Assembly (NCBI RefSeq): GCF_026210795.1
Contig: NC_089435.1
Coordinates: forward strand, 3,286,001-3,350,000
DNA length: 64,000 bases
Origin: Rhizophagus irregularis
Lineage: Eukaryota > Glomeromycota > Glomeromycetes > Glomerales > Glomeraceae
Direction: 5' to 3'
The notes beneath the pieces were generated by a model that saw only the letters and a list, made by a program, of their open reading frames with translations, was not told where the DNA came from and did no database searches. A program made the translations under genes and the position numbers. This document shows, one piece after another, positions 47,023 to 53,869 of this stretch. Positions within the stretch are counted from its first letter, which is position 1. Every line of letters starts with the position of its first letter.

Positions 47023-48212
47023 CGTTAAAGACACAGATTACAAAGCTTGCACATACATTGCAATCACAAGAGCAATATATAAAATACCTGTATGGTGTAA
47101 TCGAGGGTCATGAATCTGAGATAGAAGAACTTAGGCAAAAAAATGCTGAGTTGCGTGCAAAGCTTAAGAAAGCATTAGAAACGGCATCACTAAAGGAGGA
47201 AGGGCTTCAAGCATTAGAACGTCAGCTGATTGAAGTTGATACTCTAAATATTCAACTCAAAGATCGAATAAAAGAACTTGCTAATAGACAACGGAAAAAC
47301 ATGGCAGCAATTCCTCCTGACCCTATTACAGAAATCTTAAATAATCGGACAACTATAGCAAATAGTGTAGCTGGTATTCACCTTGATCGTACAACTATAG
47401 CAGCACACCCTCATATAAATCATTTATTTAACACTGCAAATGATAGTCTTGATGCCATTATCCGATATGCTAATGAGTTGCGAAATATTATAGAAGATCA
47501 AGATAATATGGAGGATAGACTTGAAGGTTTGTTAGATGATGCACATAACCGTGAAGAATATCTTAGACGAGAACTTAATAATACACGTGCTACTATACTA
47601 AGAACAAGACGTACCTATGAGGATGCATATGCAAATGAAGTGCGTCATCGCCAACATTGGGAAGGCCTTGCACAAAATACTCAGATCCAATTGGCTAACA
47701 TCCAGGCTCAATTTGCTAACAGTCAAATCCAACTAGCTAATGTCCAGAGAGAACGTGATGAGAGTAGAAGAAATGCTCATAGATTATTACAGCGCTATAA
47801 TACTGAAACAGAGCGAAGTAGAAGGCGGGCTAATGGTATCATTCAGCAAGCTCGAGCATGGAGAGGGCAATTTTTAAACTGTCGCAATCATGGTCAAAAT
47901 TTGCAAAATCAGGTCAATAATTTGAATCAACAGATTCTAGCATTACAAAATAACCCTCCGGTAATACAACAACCTATAATGGCAGGATATGCACCTAAAA
48001 AATTTAGAGGAGCATCTGGTGAAGATCCAGAACTTTGGCTTCAAGAATTCAGGCAATGGTGTGAGTCTGCTGGACTTGATCCTGCTGCTAATGCTAGGAC
48101 TCGTGTTAGGATTCATGGGATCTTTGAAACTTTACTTGAAGATGATGCTAGAGATTGGTATGAAAGCGCATATCAAAGGAAAAAATTGGGAATGTGTAAA
48201 TCTTCTGGATAA
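47010..48212 (+). CDS. Gag-like protein, N-terminal frame (coiled coil plus Gag core start)
   Basis: 400 codons from the ATG at 47010. Residues 1-315 are almost all charged helix with heptads (EELRQKNAELRAKLKKAL; repeated QLANIQAQFANSQIQLAN), so a long coiled coil. From about residue 326 a retrotransposon Gag core begins: KKFRGASGEDPELWLQEFRQ, WCESAGLDP, then LEDDARDWYES. The sensible continuation, HIKGKNWECVNLLDN, is in the next frame and is reached by a +1 shift near 48165-48170. A TATAAAAA word lies 23 nt before the start, inside the integrase gene. The plus- and minus-strand start codons overlap head to head. Confidence 0.75.
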   Translation: MEDTSLKTQITKLAHTLQSQEQYIKYLYGVIEGHESEIEELRQKNAELRAKLKKALETASLKEEGLQALERQLIEVDTLNIQLKDRIKELANRQRKNMAAIPPDPITEILNNRTTIANSVAGIHLDRTTIAAHPHINHLFNTANDSLDAIIRYANELRNIIEDQDNMEDRLEGLLDDAHNREEYLRRELNNTRATILRTRRTYEDAYANEVRHRQHWEGLAQNTQIQLANIQAQFANSQIQLANVQRERDESRRNAHRLLQRYNTETERSRRRANGIIQQARAWRGQFLNCRNHGQNLQNQVNNLNQQILALQNNPPVIQQPIMAGYAPKKFRGASGEDPELWLQEFRQWCESAGLDPAANARTRVRIHGIFETLLEDDARDWYESAYQRKKLGMCKSSG

Positions 48213-49341
48213 TACTGGTGTGGCCACTCTTGCTGCTTTTAATGCTTTGAATAATGCCGCTATACAGGCTGTAGCGGCGAATCAATTTCGTGGAGGGGCT
48301 GGTGTATTACATGGACAAGCAGCTGCAGATAATACTATTACTGGTGCTAATTTTATACCTGATCATACTGTATGGGATGAAGATTGGTCAATAGTCGAGG
48401 GTCGTCCTACTGATATAGCTGTTAATAATCCTAATGCTAATAATGGAGGTACAATTGTGGCTCCTGGAATACGTATTGGACAATTAATATATCGTTTTAA
48501 GCATTACTTCCCTACTATAACATCTGAAAAGTCTAAGCTTGCATTTAATGCTATTGTTCAGGGTAGTGATACTGTAAGCCGATTCTATTCTAAATTACGA
48601 AGAATGGTTAGACTTGCATATCCAATTCTTCCAGAGGTAAATCAGAATGAATTAGTACGGCAACAGTTCTTAAATGGTCTTTCCAGTGAAAATAAGTTGG
48701 ATGCGCGACGTATTGGTTTAGAAAATTCAGTTGCATCTATTCTGAATAAATTGGAAGAAGTTGAGAAATACAGGACAGATATGCCACCTACTCCTATAGT
48801 TACATACCAGGGTCCAACTTTAGCGGATATTGAGAATCTTATAAATTCTAAAATTCCTATGACTACGGCTAAATCATCTGCAGTACCAGTACCATCTTCT
48901 AGTCCATTTTCAAGTCCTCAAAATGATACATCATTTCAGAGATTACTTGCTTTAGCATATAAATTAGGTCTTCCAAGAGATATCGATATAAGTAAAGTAA
49001 CCCTTAGTGATCTTGAAATATTTATTGATACAGAACTTAATAAAAATTTACCATCTGACCATATTTACCGTGGTAATCAGGTATTTGGTATAAGTTCAGG
49101 TACACGCAAACCAAAGAAATCAAAGAAATGCTCAAGTTGTGGAAAATCTGGTCATACTAAGAGTTCCTGTCCAAAATCTAAGAAGGGAAAGAGGAAAACA
49201 AATTATGCACATGACTCCTCTGATTCCTCTAACTCTTCTGACGCCTCTGACTCCTCTGACTCCTCTGATAGTGATTCAGACTCTGGACATGCCTGCTATG
49301 GATTAAAAAAAAAAGCCTACAGAAAGGAAACGTGTAGATAA
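48169..49341 (+). CDS. Gag-like protein, C-terminal frame with CCHC zinc knuckle
   Basis: Frame +1 relative to the previous segment. It continues the Gag core (HIKGKNWECVNLLDN; SRFYSKLRRMVRLAYP; LVRQQFLNGLSSENKLDAR), the helical capsid-like region of Ty3/gypsy-type Gag. A Pro/Ser linker follows, then a CCHC knuckle at 49129-49170 (CSSCGKSGHTKSSC) with basic flanks, and a Ser-Asp repeat (49206-49290). The frame ends at 49341 just after a run of ten A (49305-49314). With one base fewer there, reading continues into the protease. A true Gag would form shells and bind nucleic acid; for this element that is inference. Confidence 0.75.
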   Translation, partial: HIKGKNWECVNLLDNTGVATLAAFNALNNAAIQAVAANQFRGGAGVLHGQAAADNTITGANFIPDHTVWDEDWSIVEGRPTDIAVNNPNANNGGTIVAPGIRIGQLIYRFKHYFPTITSEKSKLAFNAIVQGSDTVSRFYSKLRRMVRLAYPILPEVNQNELVRQQFLNGLSSENKLDARRIGLENSVASILNKLEEVEKYRTDMPPTPIVTYQGPTLADIENLINSKIPMTTAKSSAVPVPSSSPFSSPQNDTSFQRLLALAYKLGLPRDIDISKVTLSDLEIFIDTELNKNLPSDHIYRGNQVFGISSGTRKPKKSKKCSSCGKSGHTKSSCPKSKKGKRKTNYAHDSSDSSNSSDASDSSDSSDSDSDSGHACYGLKKKAYRKETCR

Positions 49342-50215
49342 AAAGCCTACTGATAAGAAAAAATCACAACTTGAAAGGCAGCGTATTATCTTTGAGGTTT
49401 TTATACAACTCTTAAAGCTTCTGGTTCAATCCTTCGTTAATGCTGTACCAAAAGAGACTGTTATATCTGCTTACAATGCTCTGAATGCTGAATTCATTAA
49501 TTATAAAGAACCAGTACTCAGTCAGCTTAAAGGAGAACCCTCGATAAAAACACGTGAAAAAGTTTGGGATAATGTTAAGGACCTTTTCACATCTATCCTT
49601 CATCCTATGATTTCGGTTGTAACTAATAGTATGGCTGCAAATTTAATCCGTAAAAATGATGATGTTATATGTAATAATGACTTATGGTCTTCTATAGCGG
49701 GTATTGGAATTGTTAACCGCAAGTCTGCTAGTGATGTAGTCACTATTAAGACCAAAGTAGTCGCACCTGAGAGTGAAAAATCTTTAGTTATTCCTACGAC
49801 AATTTTTGATACTGGTTCTGATAGTTCTCTGATATCTAACAATATTGTAAAGCGCCTAAATCTTGACGTTGATAGAAGTAATGCTCCTGATCTTAGTGGT
49901 GTTGCAACAAAATCTGATACTATTGGGACAGTATATGGTCTTGGTATTCTTGTATATGATGGGGAGAACTCTAAAAAAATTGAAGATGACTTCATGGTTG
50001 TTAAGAGTGATAAGGACTTTTTATTGCTAGGTGTACCTTGGATTGATCGTGCTAATGTCATTCTAGATTTCCAAAATCGGCAACTGACCATCCCTCTATC
50101 ATCACGTAAAAAAATTACCATTCCAATTTCTCTACATAAACGGAAAACTAACGTGACTTCCTTGCAGATGGATACTATCGACTTAAAAAAAATTCACACT
50201 CTCGAGGAAGATTAA
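49313..50215 (+). CDS. Retropepsin-like aspartic protease (third frame of Gag-Pro)
   Basis: A frame open from the A10 run at 49305-49314 to 50215, with no start codon of its own before a late Met. Basic KKPTERKRVDKKPTDKKK continues the Gag tail; a helical region follows (to about 49600). The protease core has the active-site motif FDTGSDSSLIS (about 49807-49838) and the C-terminal LLLGVPWIDRANVILDF hydrophobic-Gly motif. It is a single-domain retropepsin that would dimerise and process Gag. No reverse transcriptase or RNase H follows, unlike a Ty3/gypsy element. It is most likely made as a Gag-Pro fusion by frameshifting, unless the A10 run is a mutation or read error. Confidence 0.75.
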   Translation, partial: KPTERKRVDKKPTDKKKSQLERQRIIFEVFIQLLKLLVQSFVNAVPKETVISAYNALNAEFINYKEPVLSQLKGEPSIKTREKVWDNVKDLFTSILHPMISVVTNSMAANLIRKNDDVICNNDLWSSIAGIGIVNRKSASDVVTIKTKVVAPESEKSLVIPTTIFDTGSDSSLISNNIVKRLNLDVDRSNAPDLSGVATKSDTIGTVYGLGILVYDGENSKKIEDDFMVVKSDKDFLLLGVPWIDRANVILDFQNRQLTIPLSSRKKITIPISLHKRKTNVTSLQMDTIDLKKIHTLEED

Positions 50216-50334
50216 CCTGTCATCTATGTGGAGCAAGTTTTGACTTTCCCTCTAAGTTAAAGCGTCATCTTGCTAGGAAAAATCCATGTGTTTCCCAAAC
50301 TTCTGCGGCAATGATGGGCAGTGGCGGGCAGTGA
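50212..50334 (+). pseudogene. C2H2/C2HC-type zinc-finger fragment after the protease
   Basis: In the frame next to the protease frame, overlapping its stop, the sequence reads TCHLCGASFDFPSKLKRHLA and then RKNPC, a finger of the CxxC...HxxxxxC kind. It stops at 50332. The protease frame could join it by a one-base change at the A-run near 50187. It is either the C-terminal domain of the polyprotein or a fragment of a captured gene. Confidence 0.45.
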
Positions 50335-50405
50335 CAGGGCAGTGCCCAAATTTTTTCGGCAGTGACGGGCAGTAACAGGGCAGTGCCCAAATTTTTTCGG
50401 TAGTG
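50323..50405. repeat. Two-copy direct repeat with GGGCAGTGCCC palindrome
   Basis: Two copies of about 41 bp (starting near 50325 and 50366) with the words GGGCAGT, ACAGGGCAGTGCCC and AAATTTTTTCGG. The GGGCA-G-TGCCC palindrome could form a short hairpin followed by a T run in the space between the convergent Gag-Pro and F-box genes, so a 3'-end signal is possible. Confidence 0.5.
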
Positions 50406-50422
50406 ATTAGCCTTTACAAATA

Positions 50423-50935
50423 TTACATTTGCCATGTTACTCTGATTTCTAGGTCTTTACGGGTTTCTATGAGTTTTTCAATGGCATTTCTATTTTTAAA
50501 ATATCGACTATATCTGATATCTAGCTTTTGAAGGTTTGGTAATATATGCAGGATTTCACTTAGCAAATCTCTAACGTCACCTTTTCCACCATAGTATTGA
50601 TAATCTATTATGCTAAGTTCCTGGATATTGGGACAAGCTTGTAGCATTTTTACAATACAAATGGGCCATAATTTTACTCCATCCATATTAAGCTTTCTGA
50701 TATATTTTCCACATACTGTTCCTGGTTTTGTGAGATGTTTGTACATTTGGAACTCCTTAATATTATAGAGGTTATAAAGGTCTGTTTCACCCCATAGGAG
50801 AGAGTTTGCTACTACAGCCCATTTTCGACACACTAATGCATAATTGCAAAGATAATGCCAACGGGAGTAAGTACCTTCATATGAAGTTTTGAATATCTTT
50901 TCTAAAAGTTCGAAAGGTAAGCTATTGTTTGTCAT
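50423..50935 (-). CDS. F-box/LRR-like protein of the Polinton (internal)
   Basis: 170 residues. The N-terminal F-box reads SLPFELLEKIFKTSYEG, then LCNYALVCRKWAVVANSLLWG. LRR-like segments follow (VKMLQACPNIQELSII, EILHILPNLQKLDIRYS). It is much shorter than the host F-box genes at 13505 and 16374 and is not a recent copy of them. A variant of the element's promoter motif (50965-50988) lies 29 nt before the start codon. Role inferred: recruiting a host or element protein to SCF ubiquitin ligase. Confidence 0.75.
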   Translation of the reverse strand: MTNNSLPFELLEKIFKTSYEGTYSRWHYLCNYALVCRKWAVVANSLLWGETDLYNLYNIKEFQMYKHLTKPGTVCGKYIRKLNMDGVKLWPICIVKMLQACPNIQELSIIDYQYYGGKGDVRDLLSEILHILPNLQKLDIRYSRYFKNRNAIEKLIETRKDLEIRVTWQM

Positions 50936-50964
50936 GGTATCTCATATGAGATATTGATGAAGAA

Positions 50965-50988
50965 GTTTTATTTAATTAGATTTTTTCT
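50965..50988 (-). promoter_or_regulatory. Conserved promoter-like motif, copy 3 (variant)
   Basis: On the minus strand 21 of 24 bases match the motif at 41353, 42025 and 52549. It lies in the 104-bp divergent space between the F-box gene (minus) and the TBP-like gene (plus). Confidence 0.5.
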
Positions 50989-51039
50989 TAGGATAAAATA
51001 ATTTGAACATTTCTTTTCTATCAATAGAAAAAACCAGAC

Positions 51040-51831
51040 ATGCTTACTTTTAGTGAACTTACTCCATCTCTTACTGTTACTGAATTTAAGATCAATGTTG
51101 AAGGGCTTGATTACACCGTGCTTGGTCATAAGCTTGAACCTACTAAGGATGTTATTGCCATTAATAGCAACTTTATTCATAAAGCTTTTGAGGGTTATGA
51201 ACAGTACTTGTCTAAACCAAAAGGTGAGAGGCGATGCAGACGAAGTACACCTGACAATCCATTAAATAGACGGCGACGTACAGGGGATGGTAGCACTTTT
51301 AATGCATGCATTGAGTTTGTTATCATCTTAGCTGATACTGTACATACTATTCGTTATTTTCCTAAATCTGGTAGTATACAAGTTTTCGGGTCTTTTGATC
51401 CTGTTGCTATCTTCTTACGTTACCTTTCTGAATGTTCCCTACCTGAATTTTCTTCTGTAGAACTTGTGGGTGGAAATAAGGCTCTCCTGCGCAATTATAA
51501 ATTTGTGATTAATATTGGGGGTGATAAGTTTATTAATCTTTCTACCTTAGCATATGCTTTAGAATCTATAGATGGTATTCGTGAGATTCTTCCCTTTCCG
51601 ATAAAGTATATTAAGAATGATGCAGGTGATATTCATTCTAAAATTGCTATAATCTTTACTTCAAAGATTCGGGTACATATCTGGCCTAAATCTGGTAAGG
51701 TTAATATATTTGGCACTAAGACTGAATTGGATGCTGATATGGTTTATAAGTTCTTACAGAAGTTGTTTTCTAATCCGAATGATTTTGGGGATTTTATTTG
51801 TGATGCACCTATTCCAGATTGTGAGAGGTAA
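51040..51831 (+). CDS. Putative TATA-binding-protein-like factor of the Polinton
   Basis: 263 residues, no signal or membrane segment. Two halves share a pattern: FNACIEFVIILAD, then HTIRYFPKSGSIQVFG and a helix (about 88-135); and SKIAIIFTS, then VHIWPKSGKVNIFGTKTE and a helix DADMVYKFLQKLF (about 200-250). In TBP each half has a strand with F/W..SGK(V/M)..TG.K followed by a long helix; large DNA virus TBP-like proteins show FxN(Q/A)I near the strand before it. A basic loop (ERRCRRSTPDNPLNRRRR) precedes the first half. I infer a divergent TBP fold. Alternative: an unrelated two-repeat protein. The gene is divergent from the F-box gene. Confidence 0.45.
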   Translation: MLTFSELTPSLTVTEFKINVEGLDYTVLGHKLEPTKDVIAINSNFIHKAFEGYEQYLSKPKGERRCRRSTPDNPLNRRRRTGDGSTFNACIEFVIILADTVHTIRYFPKSGSIQVFGSFDPVAIFLRYLSECSLPEFSSVELVGGNKALLRNYKFVINIGGDKFINLSTLAYALESIDGIREILPFPIKYIKNDAGDIHSKIAIIFTSKIRVHIWPKSGKVNIFGTKTELDADMVYKFLQKLFSNPNDFGDFICDAPIPDCER

Positions 51832-51852
51832 AAAAAATGGTTTCACTGAGAA

Positions 51853-52524
51853 CTAAAAACCCTCTATTTGTAAAATCCAGCAATCGCATTCCTGACTTCT
51901 TGTTGGCATAAGACATTCGTCACATAGAGTTATAGCCAACTCATTTTTTAGTCTATCCAGCTGACTCTCGGTGGTCGGTGCAAGATTCTGATAGTATTCA
52001 TTGAATTCATTCTGCTCTACTTCATCTATGTCTTCATCTGTGTCTTCGTCCATATCTTCATCTCCTTTAATATGGTAGATGCTGAATTCATTTCTATATT
52101 CATCATTAGGATTCGTGAATATTCTTTGTATATTGTAATCTATAATGTTGAATGTTGTAGGTTTCTTTTTTGATAATATTTCTACTAAGTCTAATAATGC
52201 ATATGCTAATTCTTTATCCTCTGAGAAGTTCTTAATGATATCTGAAAATCTTTCATATATTGCCATCTCATCTGGTAGAATAGAATATCTTATTCGTGAT
52301 AAAAGTGATGGATGTATCCATATATCATCACCTTCTAACATCTCATCAAATATTTCTACTAGCTCTTCTAATCCAGATACTAACATACTTTCTTTGCTAA
52401 ATTCGGAATCTAAAGCTTTTAAATATGCTATATCTAAATACCACATTATTTCCTTTACCCATTCTTCTATGTTGAGTTCAAACTGGCCTAGTATACGTCT
52501 TAGTAATGGTCTGTATTGTGACAT
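51853..52524 (-). CDS. Acidic protein of unknown function (Polinton right end)
   Basis: 223 residues. The N-terminal two thirds are helical and acidic (LVSGLEELVEIFDEMLEGDD; FSEDKELAYALLDLVEIL). A strongly acidic linker (EDMDEDTDEDIDEVEQNE) follows, and a short Cys cluster CDECLMPTRSQECDC ends the protein, perhaps a small zinc site. No family recognised. The start is preceded by TATAAAAGACTTACAAG and the promoter motif inside the right inverted repeat. It ends about 20 bp from the TBP-like gene, which converges on it. Its place at the very edge suggests an early or regulatory role. Confidence 0.6.
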   Translation of the reverse strand: MSQYRPLLRRILGQFELNIEEWVKEIMWYLDIAYLKALDSEFSKESMLVSGLEELVEIFDEMLEGDDIWIHPSLLSRIRYSILPDEMAIYERFSDIIKNFSEDKELAYALLDLVEILSKKKPTTFNIIDYNIQRIFTNPNDEYRNEFSIYHIKGDEDMDEDTDEDIDEVEQNEFNEYYQNLAPTTESQLDRLKNELAITLCDECLMPTRSQECDCWILQIEGF

Positions 52525-52548
52525 CTTGTAAGTCTTTTATATGTGAAT

Positions 52549-52572
52549 CTTTTATTCAATTACATTTTTTCT
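52549..52572 (-). promoter_or_regulatory. Conserved promoter-like motif, copy 4 (right repeat)
   Basis: Identical, on the minus strand, to the motif at 41353-41376. It points inward toward the gene starting at 52524 (24 nt away). Confidence 0.65.
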
Positions 52573-52987
52573 CGGTATAAGGGAAATTGCTTGCCTTGCT
52601 ATTCCGCTCTATTGACTCCATGGCTGGTTTCCTGGATGGGTTAATATTTCCTTACCTTTTTTGGCTCCGTTGGCTTTGAAATCCTATTTCTTGTTCGGTT
52701 AATTTTTTCAGATTGTGTGGTGGTAATAGAATTGTATGGTGGTAATAAAACTATATGATGGTAACTAGATTATATGAAAAGTGGTAGGTGGATTATATGG
52801 TGGTAATTAAAATTATATGATGGTGGTAATTAGATTATATAAAGTGGTAGTTAAATTATAGTAAAAGTGGTAGGTGGATTATATGATGGTAATTAAGTTA
52901 TATGATGGTGGTAATTAGATTATATAAAGTGGTAGTATTTTAGATTATATGGTGGGGGTGAGCTAGAATTGGGGTTTTCATACTACT
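52549..52987. repeat. Polinton right terminal inverted repeat
   Basis: 439 bp, inverse of 40939-41376. By eye only a one-base indel and one substitution separate the two copies. Confidence 0.92.
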
Positions 52988-53661
52988 ATGGTATCATAAG
53001 CAACATGTGTCTGAAAAAGAAATTAAATCCTTTATGAAAAAAATTGTTACCTTAACCGGAATTAACGTGGATGATCGCAAAATTAGTAACCATTCAGGTC
53101 GGAAAATGCTAGTACAAATATTAAAGCGATGAGGATTTTCAAATTCTGAATGTATGGCAAGTACACGACATAAGTCTGAGCAAGGGCTTGCTAGATATGA
53201 GCGTCCAGAAACTGAAATTCAACGAAATAATGCTTTTAACCTTGTTGAAGCATTTGGTTTTAATAAAAATAATATTCGATCAGGTAAAAATTTGAAATTT
53301 TTAATCATTAATAAATGACCTGCATTCTAATTTTCTTCTATAGAAGAATCAATGGAACAATCAACTTTATCAACAGACAATTTCGTTGTTGCAAAATCAT
53401 TGCTTAATGGTAATATTCTAAAATTTTATTCTATTTTTTGATAATCAATTTAACAAAATTGAACTTTTTCTAGATAATCGTGAAGTTATTAATTCGGCAA
53501 ACAGTAATATTAAAGTTACAAGAAGGCCATTAAAAGATTTAAATGAAATTCAAGAAAATAAAAGTCAAAATTTGGAAGAATTAGTTTCGAAATTAACAGC
53601 TGATAAAGTTTTTATCAATTCTGTTATTATTTTCAATAATAATCCTAATAGCCATAATTAA
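52988..53661 (+). pseudogene. DUF3504/Crypton-like tyrosine recombinase, 3' part
   Basis: Begins with the second ATGGTA copy and resumes the codon broken at 40938. Exon 2 continues to 53283, followed by exons 53344-53409 and 53474-53661 with in-frame GT-AG introns. It contains NHSGRKMLVQIL (the HxxR pair), TRHKSEQGLARYERP (the nucleophile Tyr) and a Lys/Asn-rich tail. A single TGA stop at 53130-53132, between HxxR and Tyr, breaks the otherwise open frame. So the gene was either already dying before the Polinton landed or has picked up a stop since. Confidence 0.8.
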
Positions 53662-53869
53662 TAATTATAACACATGTATTGTTTATAGCTTAAATATAGT
53701 TTATTGTAATTATTAAACTTACGCATAAAAAATAATTAAATTACAAATCATCAACATCATACAGCGGAGCACGATAATTGTATTTATAACTAAATATATA
53801 ATAGTATTATTTTAACAAAAAAAAATAATAACATTTCTTTAAAAAGAAACCCCAATTTGGATATATACT
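53662..53869. other. Short spacer, nothing recognised
   Basis: AT-rich sequence following the recombinase stop; no gene or inverted-repeat element seen. Confidence 0.4.

Larger units (their letters stand above)
40939..52987. mobile_element. Polinton/Maverick-like element, 12.05 kb, inserted in a recombinase gene
   Basis: The element starts AGTAGTATGAAAAC and ends with its inverse. Terminal inverted repeats are 438 and 439 bp and differ at about two positions. The 6-bp target duplication ATGGTA (40933-40938 and 52988-52993) is the Polinton hallmark. It encodes polymerase B, a retroviral-type integrase, a Gag-protease set, two F-box-like proteins, a TBP-like protein and an acidic unknown. I found no double-jelly-roll capsid, FtsK/HerA ATPase or Ulp1-type protease, although these are standard in Polintons of 15-20 kb. 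Near-identical ends imply a recent arrival. Confidence 0.92.

Noticed and set aside
49600-50121. Minus-strand 173-codon frame over the protease
   Set aside because: The plus strand has the DTGS and LLLGVPWID motifs in the right order; the opposite frame is a shadow.
47010-50405. Gag-protease region as a separate LTR retrotransposon nested in the Polinton
   Set aside because: No LTRs, no 4-6 bp duplication, no reverse transcriptase or RNase H, and the Gag start overlaps the integrase start. The possibility is kept only as the refuting test.
52145-52531. Plus-strand 128-codon frame at the right end of the Polinton
   Set aside because: Mirror of the acidic minus-strand protein, which has the promoter motif and ATG context.
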